Below are positions 15,395-23,365 of a stretch of 64,000 nucleotides of DNA, in pieces. The translations under genes were made by a program, and so were the position numbers. Every line of letters starts with the position of its first letter. The first letter of the stretch is position 1. This stretch comes from Blastocatellia bacterium (GTDB lineage: Bacteria; Acidobacteriota; Blastocatellia; UBA7656): contig DATENM010000150.1 of assembly GCA_035275065.1 (NCBI GenBank), forward strand, positions 16,620 through 80,619, written 5' to 3'. The notes below the pieces were generated by a model. The model searched no databases and was not told the origin of the DNA. It saw only the letters and a list, made by a program, of their open reading frames with translations.

Positions 15395-16471
15395 ATGTTC
15401 GCAGTGATTATGGCGGGCGGGTCGGGGACGCGCTTCTGGCCCGCGAGCCGCGACCGCTTGCCGAAACAGTTTTTGAAGATCACCGGCGACCGCACCATGT
15501 TTGAAGAGACGCTCAATCGCCTGCGCCCGTTCGTCGCCGAAGATCATATCTATCCGGTCGTCGGCCAGGTTCACGCCGAGCTGACGCGGCAAGCATTGGG
15601 CGCAAGCGCCGCCCATATGCTTGTCGAGCCCGTGGGCCGCAATACGGCTGCCGCCATCGGGCTTGCGGCGATTCACGTCCGTCCGCGCGATCCCGATGGC
15701 GTGATGCTCGTGCTGCCGGCGGATCACTTCATCGCCGACCTTGAAAACTTCGCGCGCACGGCGCAGGCGGCGGCTGAAGTCGCAACCCGTGGCGCCATCG
15801 TCACCATCGGCATTCAACCGACGCGGCCCGAAACCGGCTACGGCTACATACAGGTTGGCGAAGCCACCGGTCAGGCGCTTGAGCGAAGCTATTACCGCGT
15901 TGCGCGCTTTGTCGAAAAGCCCGACCAGGCGAAGGCGCTCGAATACCTGGCGAGCAATCAGTACGCCTGGAACAGCGGCATCTTTGTTTTTACGGCGCGC
16001 ACCATACTCGCAGAGATTGCCGCCTGTATGCCTGAGCTTGCCGCCGGCCTGGACGAGATCGCCGGCGCGATGGGCAGCCATGCTTATGATGAAACGCTTG
16101 AGCGGGTCTATCGCCGGCTCGCTTCGGTTTCGATTGACTATGGCGTGATGGAAAAGACCGCCGCTGCGATCTACGCTTTCAAAGCCGATTTCGCCTGGAG
16201 CGACGTGGGGAGCTGGCAGGCGCTTTATGAATTGCGCGCCACGGAAGCCGACCGTGACGGCAACCTGTTGCTCAGCGACACGGTCGCCGCCGCCGCGAAA
16301 AGTAATCTGGTTTACTCGACGACCACCCGCGCGGTGGCGCTGCTCGGCGTCGAAGGGCTGGTCGTCGTTGATACCGAAGACGCTTTGCTCATCGCCGACC
16401 GCAGCCGCTCGCAAGAGGTCAAGCAGTTCCCCGAACAGTTCAAGCGCGCCGGGCGCACAGAGCTTGGTTGA
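15395..16471 (+). CDS. manC: Mannose-1-phosphate guanylyltransferase
   Basis: It makes GDP-mannose from GTP and mannose-1-phosphate for surface polysaccharide synthesis. The 358 residues match the single-domain guanylyltransferase, without the isomerase half found in bifunctional ManC. Residues 5-16 are MAGGSGTRFWPA, the nucleotide-binding pyrophosphorylase signature, followed by LPKQFL. EPVGRNTAAAIG, VEKP and FAWSDVGSW are the expected later motifs. Start: ATG after GAGAGGGAG. The phosphomannomutase gene begins 9 nt downstream, so the two form a tight GDP-mannose operon. Confidence 0.93.
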   Translation: MFAVIMAGGSGTRFWPASRDRLPKQFLKITGDRTMFEETLNRLRPFVAEDHIYPVVGQVHAELTRQALGASAAHMLVEPVGRNTAAAIGLAAIHVRPRDPDGVMLVLPADHFIADLENFARTAQAAAEVATRGAIVTIGIQPTRPETGYGYIQVGEATGQALERSYYRVARFVEKPDQAKALEYLASNQYAWNSGIFVFTARTILAEIAACMPELAAGLDEIAGAMGSHAYDETLERVYRRLASVSIDYGVMEKTAAAIYAFKADFAWSDVGSWQALYELRATEADRDGNLLLSDTVAAAAKSNLVYSTTTRAVALLGVEGLVVVDTEDALLIADRSRSQEVKQFPEQFKRAGRTELG

Positions 16472-16480
16472 GGATAGAAA

Positions 16481-17842
16481 ATGAATCCGCACATCTTTCG
16501 CGAATATGACATTCGCGGCGTCGTGGGCCGCGACCTGACCGACGACAGCGTCTATGATCTGGCGCGGGCCATCGGCACCTTCTTTCATCGCAACGGCGCG
16601 CGGCGCGTCAGCCTCGGGCGCGACGCCCGCGAAAGCTCGCCGCCGTTCCGCGACTTGCTGATCCGCGGCTTCAACCAGTCGGGGCTTGATGTCATAGATG
16701 TCGGCATGGTGCCAACGCCTGTGCTTTACTACACGCTCTTCACGCAGCCGGTTGAGGCCGGCGTGATGATCACCGGCAGCCACAACCCGCCGAACGAGAA
16801 CGGCTTTAAAATCTGCCTCGGCAAAAGCACGATCTTCGGCGGCCAGATCAGTGAGATCAAAGAGATCGCCCTGGCGCGCGACTTCAGTAACGGGTCGGGC
16901 AACTTTGAAGTGCGCGATGTGCTCGAAGAGTACCGCGACATGATCGCCGCGAATGTGCAGCTCGGGCCACGCCGCTTGAAGGTCGTCGTGGATGGCGGCA
17001 ACGGCATGGGCGGCATGGTCGGCGCGCCGCTCTACCGCGAGATGGGCTGCGAGGTGGTCGAGCTTTTCTGCGAGCCCGACAGCCGCTTCCCGAATCATCA
17101 CCCTGACCCGACGGTTGTCGAGAACATGCGCTTTGCGATTGCAGCGGTTGCCGAGCACCGGGCCGATCTGGCAATCGCCTTTGACGGCGACGGCGACCGC
17201 ATCGGCGTCGTGGACGAGCGCGGCGGCGTCATCTGGGGCGATCAACTGATGATCATCTTTTCGCGGGCGATTCTTGCGCGGCATCCGGGCGCGCGGTTCA
17301 TCGCCGAAGTGAAATGCTCGCAAGTCCTCTATGACGACATTCGCGCCCACGGCGGCGAGGCGCTGATGTGGAAGGTCGGCCACTCGCTGATTAAAGCGAA
17401 GATGAAAGAGATCGACGCGCAGATGGCCGGCGAGATGAGCGGCCACCTCTTCTTCGCGGATCGCTACTTCGGCTACGACGACGCGGTCTATGCGGGGGCG
17501 CGGCTGCTTGAGATTCTGTCGCACACTGAAGGGCCGCTCTCCGATCTGCTCGCTGACCTGCCGCCGACCGTCTACACGCCGGAGATTCGCCTCGACTGCC
17601 CCGACGAAAAGAAATTCGCCGTCGTCGGGGCGCTTAGCGAAGAGTTCAAGCGGACGCACGATGTAATTGACATAGACGGCGCGCGCATTCGCTTCGCGCA
17701 CGGCTGGGCGCTGGTGCGCGGCTCGAACACACAGCCGGTGATCGTCATGCGCTTTGAAGCCGACACCCAGGCGCACCTCGACGAGATGCGCCAACTGCTC
17801 GAAGCCCGCGCGCAGCGTTTGATTGCCGAAAGCGACGCCTAG
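16481..17842 (+). CDS. manB: Phosphomannomutase / phosphoglucomutase
   Basis: It interconverts hexose 6- and 1-phosphates and supplies mannose-1-phosphate to the preceding enzyme. The 453 residues cover the four-domain alpha-D-phosphohexomutase fold. It has the start motif FREYDIRGVVG, the phosphoserine loop TGSHNPP (Ser100), the Mg-binding loop FDGDGDRIG and the sugar loop GEMSGHLFF. The C-terminal phosphate-binding motif is expected near RGSNTQPVIVMRFEA. It resembles the AlgC type that accepts both mannose and glucose. Start: ATG after GAGGATAGAAA, 9 nt from manC. The pathway assignment follows from both sequence and operon pairing. Confidence 0.93.
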   Translation: MNPHIFREYDIRGVVGRDLTDDSVYDLARAIGTFFHRNGARRVSLGRDARESSPPFRDLLIRGFNQSGLDVIDVGMVPTPVLYYTLFTQPVEAGVMITGSHNPPNENGFKICLGKSTIFGGQISEIKEIALARDFSNGSGNFEVRDVLEEYRDMIAANVQLGPRRLKVVVDGGNGMGGMVGAPLYREMGCEVVELFCEPDSRFPNHHPDPTVVENMRFAIAAVAEHRADLAIAFDGDGDRIGVVDERGGVIWGDQLMIIFSRAILARHPGARFIAEVKCSQVLYDDIRAHGGEALMWKVGHSLIKAKMKEIDAQMAGEMSGHLFFADRYFGYDDAVYAGARLLEILSHTEGPLSDLLADLPPTVYTPEIRLDCPDEKKFAVVGALSEEFKRTHDVIDIDGARIRFAHGWALVRGSNTQPVIVMRFEADTQAHLDEMRQLLEARAQRLIAESDA

Positions 17843-17859
17843 AGCAGTGTTCAAATGGA

Positions 17860-17918
17860 TGTAGCGCAAGGCGGTTAGATTGCGCATTGGCTCGCGCAAT
17901 CTAACCGCTTGCGCTACA
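17860..17918. repeat. Hairpin repeat family A, copy 1
   Basis: Arms of about 25 nt start TGTAGCGCAAGGCGG and end CCGCTTGCGCTACA around an 8-nt loop, with a single unpaired C. Three further copies are at 22673, 26624 and 59000. The intergenic region 17843-18237 otherwise holds one more hairpin and no supportable gene. Confidence 0.85.
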
Positions 17919-18005
17919 AGGCAAACGCAATTGAAATCCGCTCCAGCGCAAGCGAGACGATGATCGAGCGGCGCTTCTACTTTTTGATGATTGCTGAAAA
18001 AGGAG

Positions 18006-18052
18006 AGACGGGAGAAGCTCTACGGCTCTATAGGAGGTCGCTTCTCCCGTCT
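18006..18052. repeat. Inverted repeat, possible transcription end of manC-manB
   Basis: Perfect 13-bp arms AGACGGGAGAAGC and GCTTCTCCCGTCT surround a 21-nt loop. There is no U-tract, so intrinsic termination is uncertain. It lies downstream of manB and 186 nt before the next gene. Confidence 0.5.
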
Positions 18053-18237
18053 GCGGAGACATCCAGACCTAAGCAATTGCCGGCATCATAACCCGAGTCG
18101 TACAAGCTGTCTAACTCATTGTTTTTATCGCGCCAATCGAATCTGCTAATGATTCGCAGCACCCGCGCTTGACTTCATCCTGATCGCCGCCCGATGATCA
18201 AAACAGAGACCCGTGCGACGGAGGTGCGACGAGGGGG

Positions 18238-18756
18238 ATGATCAAGAAGATATTGAAATGGGCGGGCATCACGCTGGCTGTGGCCTTCATTGTCAGTCAA
18301 TTCATTCGGCCCGCCAAGACCAACCCGCCGGTTGACGAAGCCAGCACCCTGAGCGCCCGGCTGCAAGTCACGCCGGAGGTCGAAGCGATTCTTAACCGCT
18401 CGTGCGTTGACTGTCACTCGCACAAGACGGTGTGGCCTTGGTACAGCAACGTGGCGCCGGTGTCGTGGTATTTGACGCACGACGTCAACGAGGGGCGCAG
18501 GCATTGGAACGTCTCGAACTGGCCGACCGACCCGAAGCGCTCGGCGCACCGCCTCGAAGAGATGTGCCAGCAGGTCGAAAAGGGCGAGATGCCGCTGGCC
18601 ATCTACGTCACCATGCACCCGACGGCGAAGCTGACGGACGCCGACAAGAAGACGCTCTGCGACTGGGCGAACGCCGAGCGCCAGCGCCTGGGCGCGGCGG
18701 CCCAGCAAGCCGCACCTGAAGGCCAGAGCGGCGAGCGCCGCCCCGAGTCGCACTAA
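18238..18756 (+). CDS. Membrane-anchored haem-binding (cytochrome c-like) protein
   Basis: A 172-residue protein with an N-terminal hydrophobic segment (residues 8-22) that anchors or exports it. It carries the c-type haem site CVDCH (about residues 58-62) in the haem-binding domain family also seen in Bacteroidetes. The surroundings CHSHKTVWPWYSNVAPVSW and HDVNEGRRHWNVS are typical of this domain, and a later Met-containing segment (EKGEMPL) may give the sixth ligand. It probably works in the periplasm in electron transfer or haem sensing. A GGAGG lies 11 nt before the ATG. Gluconokinase follows after 6 nt. Confidence 0.85.
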   Translation: MIKKILKWAGITLAVAFIVSQFIRPAKTNPPVDEASTLSARLQVTPEVEAILNRSCVDCHSHKTVWPWYSNVAPVSWYLTHDVNEGRRHWNVSNWPTDPKRSAHRLEEMCQQVEKGEMPLAIYVTMHPTAKLTDADKKTLCDWANAERQRLGAAAQQAAPEGQSGERRPESH

Positions 18757-18762
18757 TTCGCT

Positions 18763-19263
18763 ATGGCGCAGGCAATCATCCTGATGGGGGTCAGCGGTTC
18801 GGGCAAGACGACCGTCGGCGAACGGCTCGGCCGGGCGCTCGGCTGGCCTTACTATGACGCCGACGATTTTCACCCGCCAGAAAACGTCGAGCGCATGCGT
18901 CACGGCATCGCGCTCACGGACGAAGACCGCAAGCCGTGGCTGGCGGCGCTCGCTCGCCTGATCGTCGAAGCGCTGTCCCGTAATCAATCCATCCTGCTCG
19001 GCTGCTCGGCGCTTAAGAAAGCCTATCGCGAGCAGCTCAAGCCACCCGCCACGACCTCTGCCGCCGTGCGCTTCGTCTACCTGCGTGTGCCAATCGAAGT
19101 CGCGGCGGCGCGCACCAGGGAGCGGCGCGACCACTTCATGCCGACTTCGCTCGTCCCCAGCCAGTTCGCCGCGCTCGAAGAACCCAGGGACGCGATTGTC
19201 GTTGATGCCACGAAGTCGCCCGACGAAGTGGTGGCGCAAATTCGCCGGGCGCTCAGGCTGTAA
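18763..19263 (+). CDS. gntK: Gluconokinase
   Basis: It phosphorylates D-gluconate with ATP to 6-phosphogluconate, feeding the pentose phosphate or Entner-Doudoroff route. The 166 residues match the small P-loop gluconate kinase family. They show GVSGSGKTTVG (residues 9-19), YYDADDFHPPENVERM for substrate binding, GCSALKKAYREQL and the lid segment RRDHFMPTSLVPSQFAALEEP. It starts 6 nt after the haem-binding protein stop. No gluconate permease or 6-phosphogluconate gene is next to it, so the pairing with a cytochrome-like gene may be positional only. Confidence 0.93.
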   Translation: MAQAIILMGVSGSGKTTVGERLGRALGWPYYDADDFHPPENVERMRHGIALTDEDRKPWLAALARLIVEALSRNQSILLGCSALKKAYREQLKPPATTSAAVRFVYLRVPIEVAAARTRERRDHFMPTSLVPSQFAALEEPRDAIVVDATKSPDEVVAQIRRALRL

Positions 19264-19295
19264 GCAGCGCCGGCAATCGCTGATTCACCCGCGCG

Positions 19296-20093
19296 TCACG
19301 ATAAAGGGTGGCGGCGCAGGAATCCGAGTGTCGCGCTCAGCGAGGCTTCGGGCTGGTCTGTGAAATAGATGTGACTCGCCGAGGGCAGCAGCAACAATTC
19401 GGCGCCGGAGATGCGCTCGGCGATCAAGCGGCCATTGGCTGCCGGCACCAGCTCATCTGTCTCGCCGTGAACCACCAGAGTCGGCGCTTGAATCTGCGAT
19501 AAGCGCGACTCGCTCGACCACGCCATAATCGCCTGTAGCTGTGCCATGTAGGCTTCAGCGGTCGGCAGCGTCCGCCGCCGCATCGCCAGGTCTTCTTCGA
19601 TGCGCTCGCGCGGCGTCTGCGCGTCGTAGATGTAGGGCACCATCGCGCGGATGGCTTCTTCATCCTCCATCGTCGCGCGGGCGAACAGCACCCGCCTGAC
19701 CGCGGGGCCGGCCGACACGGCGAGCGGGCCGCCAAAAGCCGTGCAGCCGAGCACCAGCGAATGCACGCGCTCGGGGTATTGAAGCGTCAACTCTTGCGCG
19801 ATCATGCCGCCCATCGAAACGCCAAGTACGTGAGCGCGCTCGACGGCGGCGGCGCTCAAGACCGCCTCGGCGTCCGCGGCCATGCCGGCAATCGTGTAAG
19901 GGCCCGCGGGAACGTCGCTGCGACCGACACCGCGATTGTCGAAGACGATGACGCGGTAATGCTCAGCCAGCGCCGGCACGACGCGGCCCCACATCTCCAG
20001 CGAATAGCCCAGCCCCATGATCATCAACAGCGGCTCGCCGCTGCCGCGCTCTTCCCAGTAGATGCGCGCGCCGTCCGCTTCAACGTAAGGCAT
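19296..20093 (-). CDS. Alpha/beta hydrolase
   Basis: A 265-residue soluble alpha/beta hydrolase without signal peptide. The fold elements are clear: FDNRGVGRSD before the nucleophile, the nucleophile elbow GVSMGGM (Ser near 95), the acid strand HGETDELVP and the catalytic His in SASHIYFTDQPE. Such proteins resemble 3-oxoadipate enol-lactonase-like esterases, but no aromatic degradation genes are nearby, so the substrate is unknown. It converges with gntK and lies downstream of the peroxiredoxin gene on the same strand, separated from it by a terminator-like hairpin. Confidence 0.85.
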   Translation of the reverse strand: MPYVEADGARIYWEERGSGEPLLMIMGLGYSLEMWGRVVPALAEHYRVIVFDNRGVGRSDVPAGPYTIAGMAADAEAVLSAAAVERAHVLGVSMGGMIAQELTLQYPERVHSLVLGCTAFGGPLAVSAGPAVRRVLFARATMEDEEAIRAMVPYIYDAQTPRERIEEDLAMRRRTLPTAEAYMAQLQAIMAWSSESRLSQIQAPTLVVHGETDELVPAANGRLIAERISGAELLLLPSASHIYFTDQPEASLSATLGFLRRHPLS

Positions 20094-20127
20094 CGTTCAG
20101 CTCTCCCTCGCGTAGACTTCAGAATAG

Positions 20128-20170
20128 AAAAGCGCGGGCGCCGCCTCGATGAAACGCGCAGCGCCCGCGC
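20128..20170 (-). terminator. Terminator of the peroxiredoxin gene
   Basis: Read on the minus strand, GCGCGGGCGC pairs with GCGCCCGCGC (plus-strand arms 20132-20141 and 20161-20170) and is followed by TTTTCT. It lies 27 nt past the stop codon. Confidence 0.65.
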
Positions 20171-20196
20171 CGGTGGTTCAGAATGTGTAAGGCAAA

Positions 20197-20850
20197 CTAC
20201 GCGTCGGCGCCGCCCGCCTTGCCGGGCTGTTTCACCATGCGCAGGTAAGGCTTCAAGGTCTTCCAGCCTTCGGGGAACTTCTCTTTCGCCTGCTCATCAG
20301 AGATCGCCGGCGGGATGATGCAATCGCCGCCCGGCGTCCAGTTCGCCGGGGTGGCGACGCTGTAGTTGGCCATCAGTTGCAGCGAGTCGATGACCCGCAG
20401 GATTTCATCGAAGTTGCGCCCCGTGCCCATCGGGTAGGTGATCGTCAGTTTCACTTTCTTGTCCGGGCCGATGACGAAGACCGAGCGCACCGTCGCCGTC
20501 TCGCTGGCGTTCGGGTGAATCATGTCGTAAGCCTCGGCCACCTTGCGGTCGGGGTCGGCGATGATGGGAAAGTTCAGCGCCGTGCCTTGCGTCTCCTCGA
20601 TGTCCTTTGCCCACCCTCTGTGCGAGTCTACCGGGTCAACGCTGAGGCCAATGACTTTTACACCGCGCTTGTCGAAGTCGCCTTTGCTGCGCGCGACCTC
20701 GCCGAGTTCAGTCGTACAAACCGGCGTGTAATCCTTGGGGTGTGAGAAGAGCACCGCCCAGTTGTTGCCAATCCATTCGTGAAAGTTAATCGGCCCTTCG
20801 GTGGTGTCCGCCGAAAAGTCCGGCGCCGTATCTCCTAATCGAATAGCCAT
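20197..20850 (-). CDS. Peroxiredoxin, Prx6 (1-Cys) type
   Basis: A 217-residue thiol peroxidase that reduces peroxides in the cytoplasm. The peroxidatic Cys is Cys45 in PVCTTEL, preceded by HPKDYTP. The long C-terminal arm containing NWTPGGDCIIPPAISDEQA is typical of the Prx6/AhpC-TSA C-terminal family. I chose the ATG at 20850, giving MAIRLGDTAPDF and a GGGAG Shine-Dalgarno upstream. An in-frame extension of about 35 residues to 20955 is Arg/Lys-rich, poorly structured and unlikely to be translated. It is divergent from an Lrp-type regulator whose promoter lies in the shared gap, so regulation by that protein is possible. Confidence 0.93.
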   Translation of the reverse strand: MAIRLGDTAPDFSADTTEGPINFHEWIGNNWAVLFSHPKDYTPVCTTELGEVARSKGDFDKRGVKVIGLSVDPVDSHRGWAKDIEETQGTALNFPIIADPDRKVAEAYDMIHPNASETATVRSVFVIGPDKKVKLTITYPMGTGRNFDEILRVIDSLQLMANYSVATPANWTPGGDCIIPPAISDEQAKEKFPEGWKTLKPYLRMVKQPGKAGGADA

Positions 20851-21049
20851 AGTTTTGCTCCCTTTCTTCCTCGGAGGTTCATCTTGTGAGCGCGGCCCGG
20901 ACGGTTTATCGTTGTTCGCTTGTCCCGTGCCTCCCCGGACTCGCCTCAATTTCACTCGCTAATCATAACACGCCCGCCCCGCCCCGTGTCACCTGCCGGC
21001 AGCGCCCCGCGGAGAGATCATAGCGACCCGTGGCCATTCACGCGAATTC

Positions 21050-21078
21050 TTGACCGCTAGAACTTTTCAGAATATTAT
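21050..21078 (+). promoter_or_regulatory. Sigma-70-like promoter of the Lrp-type regulator
   Basis: TTGACC (21050-21055) and TATTAT (21073-21078) are separated by exactly 17 nt and lie 24 nt before the start codon. The stretch is strikingly AT-rich for this genome. Self-regulation by the Lrp protein is plausible but no operator is identified. Confidence 0.7.
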
Positions 21079-21101
21079 TCGTTTATTGTGAGCGAAACCG
21101 T

Positions 21102-21575
21102 ATGATCAACGAAACTGACAAGCAAATACTGAAGATTCTTCAAGAGAACGCGCGAACCACCAACGCCGAGATCGCCCGCCAGGTCGGCATGGCGCCGTCG
21201 GCGATTCTTGAGCGCGTCCGTAAGCTCGAAGAGCGCGGCGTCATCAAAGGCTATGGCGCGCAGTTGGCCGGCCACGCCATCGGGCGCGGCTTGCTGGCCT
21301 TCATCTTCGTGCGCCTGGAAGACATGGCCGGCGAGGGCAAAGCCGCCAAGGCGCTGGCGCGGATCCCCGAAGCGCTCGAAGTCCACCACGTCGCCGGCGA
21401 AGACTGTTTTCTCGTCAAAGTGCGCGCCGCCAGCACCGAGGCCCTGGGCCAGTTGTTGCGCGAGCAGATCGGCACCATCAAGGGCGTGCGCTCGACGCGG
21501 ACGACCATCGTCCTGCGCACCGAAAAAGAATCTACGGCGCTGCCGTTTGAAGGCGACACACGGCGCAAAGCCTGA
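21102..21575 (+). CDS. Lrp/AsnC-family transcriptional regulator
   Basis: A 157-residue feast/famine regulator. The N-terminal winged HTH covers residues 1-60 (NETDKQILKILQENARTTNAEIA, then the recognition helix in APSAILERVRKLEERGVIKGY). The C-terminal RAM/AsnC effector domain follows (about 65-145), with the ligand-pocket region VAGEDCFLVKVRA. Such proteins sense amino acids. Downstream on the same strand is an EamA-type exporter, so an amino-acid efflux unit is a reasonable guess. A consensus-like promoter lies immediately upstream. A GC-rich hairpin (21582-21655) separates it from the exporter. Confidence 0.92.
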   Translation: MINETDKQILKILQENARTTNAEIARQVGMAPSAILERVRKLEERGVIKGYGAQLAGHAIGRGLLAFIFVRLEDMAGEGKAAKALARIPEALEVHHVAGEDCFLVKVRAASTEALGQLLREQIGTIKGVRSTRTTIVLRTEKESTALPFEGDTRRKA

Positions 21576-21581
21576 TCGTTA

Positions 21582-21655
21582 CCTGGGAGCGCGGGCGTCT
21601 CGCCCGCCGGTCTGACGCATTGCGGGGCTGCGGGCAAGATGCCCGCGCTCCCAGG
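21582..21655. repeat. GC-rich hairpin repeat, family B
   Basis: Left arm CCTGGGAGCGCGGGC and right arm GCCCGCGCTCCCAGG lie at the outer ends, and the pairing continues inward to a total of about 26 bp. The only two differences are transitions that would leave G-U pairs. It ends 8 nt before the EamA gene start. Only one copy is in the window. Confidence 0.8.
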
Positions 21656-21663
21656 CTGAGACA

Positions 21664-22665
21664 ATGAACATGACACACCAAGGAGTAAACGAGCGACCGT
21701 CGCGCCTCAAGCTGGTGATGGCCTTCGCGGCGGTCTACGTCATCTGGGGCTCGACCTATCTAGCGATCCGCTACGCCATCGAGACGCTGCCGCCGCTGCT
21801 GTTTGCCGGCACGCGATTCATCGTCGCAGGTTTACTGCTCTACGGCTATGCGCGGCTGCGCGGCGCGGCGCGGCCGGCGTGGACGAACTGGCGCAAGTCG
21901 CTCGTCATCGGCGGCCTGCTGCTGCTCGGCGGCAATGGCGCGGTGGTGCTGGCCGAGCGCAGCGTGCCTTCGGGAATGACGGCGTTGTTGATCGCCACCG
22001 AGCCGCTGATGGTGGTGCTGCTCGATTGGGCGCGGCCCGGCGGGCATCGGCCCGCGGGCCGCATCATTCTGGGCCTGGCGCTCGGCATGGTCGGCATGTT
22101 TATTCTCATCGGCCCCGCTGGTCTCGCCGGCAGCAGCGAGGTCAATCTGATTGGCGCGGCGCTGTTGATTATGGCGACGGTCTCGTGGGCCGCCGGCTCG
22201 CTTTACGTCGCGAGGACGCGCACGCCGTTGTCGCCGATGCTCTTTGCCGGCATGCAGATGATCGCCGGCGGCGCGTTGCTCGCGGCCGCCGGCTTGGCGC
22301 GCGGCGAGCTGCATGACTTTGCCTTTGCGGCGGTGTCGCTGCGCTCTGTGTTATCGCTCGGCTATCTGATCGTCTTCGGCTCGCTCATTGCCTTTACTTC
22401 GTATAGCTGGCTGCTGCGGGTGACGCCGCCTTCGCTCGCCGCGACTTATGCGTACGTCAACCCGGTGGTTGCGGTGCTGCTCGGCTGGGCCTTCGCCGGC
22501 GAAACGCTCAGCCTGCGCACGATGGTCGCCGCGGCGGTCATCGTTGCCGCGGTGATTATGATTACCACGCATCAACCGCGCGCCGGGGCGAAGGTCGCGG
22601 TAGAAAAAGAGGCGGAAGCCACACCGCGCTTCGGCGAGCGCGAGTGCCTTGAATCAGGTGATTAG
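21664..22665 (+). CDS. EamA/DMT-superfamily exporter (YedA-like)
   Basis: A 333-residue inner-membrane protein with about ten hydrophobic segments in two EamA repeats. The first repeat begins VYVIWGSTYLAIRYAIETLPP and includes GGNGAVVLAERSVPSGMTALL, strongly like the YedA/RhaT branch of the drug/metabolite transporter family. The second contains LGYLIVFGSLIAFTSYSWLLR and ATYAYVNPVVAVLLGW. It probably exports small metabolites or amino acids. Its location behind an Lrp/AsnC regulator supports that, but the substrate cannot be read from the sequence. An alternative Met is two codons in. Confidence 0.9.
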   Translation: MNMTHQGVNERPSRLKLVMAFAAVYVIWGSTYLAIRYAIETLPPLLFAGTRFIVAGLLLYGYARLRGAARPAWTNWRKSLVIGGLLLLGGNGAVVLAERSVPSGMTALLIATEPLMVVLLDWARPGGHRPAGRIILGLALGMVGMFILIGPAGLAGSSEVNLIGAALLIMATVSWAAGSLYVARTRTPLSPMLFAGMQMIAGGALLAAAGLARGELHDFAFAAVSLRSVLSLGYLIVFGSLIAFTSYSWLLRVTPPSLAATYAYVNPVVAVLLGWAFAGETLSLRTMVAAAVIVAAVIMITTHQPRAGAKVAVEKEAEATPRFGERECLESGD

Positions 22666-22672
22666 GGCAGGA

Positions 22673-22729
22673 TGTAGCGCAAGCGGCTAGCTTGCGCCAG
22701 ACCTGCGCAAGCTAGCCGCTTGCGCTACA
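22673..22729. repeat. Hairpin repeat family A, copy 2 (perfect 25-bp stem)
   Basis: Arms 22673-22697 and 22705-22729 are perfectly complementary over 25 bp (begins TGTAGCGCAAGCGG, ends CCGCTTGCGCTACA) with a 7-nt loop. The right arm ends next to the GGAGGG Shine-Dalgarno of the following gene, so folding could limit its translation. Confidence 0.9.
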
Positions 22730-22740
22730 AGGAGGGACGC

Positions 22741-23268
22741 ATGACCGATCTTCGATTTCCGATAGGGCGATTCAACTGGGAAGGCGAAAGCTCGCCGGCG
22801 CAGCGCGAGCAATTCATCGACGACATCAGCGAGCTGCCGGCGCGGTTGCGCGCAGCGGTCGCGGGATTAACTGACGAGCAGCTCGACACGCCGTACCGCG
22901 ACGGCGGCTGGAGCGTACGGCAGGTGGTTCATCACCTCGCCGACAGCCACCTGAACAGCTATGTGCGCTTTCGCCTGGCGCTCACCGAAGAGACGCCGAC
23001 GATCAAGGCATATGACGAAGCTCAGTGGGCCGAGCTTGAAGACGCGCGCCGCGCGCCGGTCGAGGTGTCGCTTGCGCTGATCGAATCCTTGCACGACCGC
23101 TGGGTGCGCCTGTTACGTTCATTACAACCCGCAGATTTCGCCCGCGAGTTCAGGCACCCCGAGCGCGGCACCATGTCGCTCGATGCCAACCTGGGGCTCT
23201 ATTCCTGGCACGGCAAGCATCACACAACACACATCACCAACCTGCGCCAGCGCATGGGCTGGAACTGA
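22741..23268 (+). CDS. YfiT/DinB-superfamily metal-dependent protein (putative thiol transferase)
   Basis: A 175-residue protein of the YfiT/BstA branch of the DinB-like four-helix bundle family, which binds a metal through three His residues. Visible candidates are His in VRQVVHHLADSH and in YSWHGKHHTTHI at the C-terminus. Family members include bacillithiol S-transferases. Whether this organism makes bacillithiol cannot be told here. I chose the ATG at 22741 because a GGAGGG lies 4 nt upstream and the protein then begins MTDLRFPIGRF. The hairpin of family A lies directly before it. Confidence 0.87.
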   Translation: MTDLRFPIGRFNWEGESSPAQREQFIDDISELPARLRAAVAGLTDEQLDTPYRDGGWSVRQVVHHLADSHLNSYVRFRLALTEETPTIKAYDEAQWAELEDARRAPVEVSLALIESLHDRWVRLLRSLQPADFAREFRHPERGTMSLDANLGLYSWHGKHHTTHITNLRQRMGWN

Positions 23269-23365
23269 TCCGCCGCGCGCTGTCTCAGCGACGTTGCGCG
23301 GCGCGGCGGAATGCGATAAATAGACGGGCTGTAGAGCGCCTCCCCCGCTTGATAAAGGAACCGTC

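Noticed and set aside
15365..17899. Long open frame of 844 codons on the minus strand over manC and manB
   Set aside because: It mirrors the codon phase of two clear genes on the plus strand, has no recognisable motif, and its composition follows from the high GC of the coding strand.
17909..18091. 60-codon ORF after manB
   Set aside because: It begins inside the right arm of hairpin copy 1 and reads through another inverted repeat. No family or Shine-Dalgarno supports it.
20851..20955. N-terminal 35-residue extension of the peroxiredoxin
   Set aside because: It lacks a Shine-Dalgarno, is unlike Prx6 proteins, and covers the likely leader. The ATG at 20850 has a GGGAG upstream and gives a standard N-terminus.
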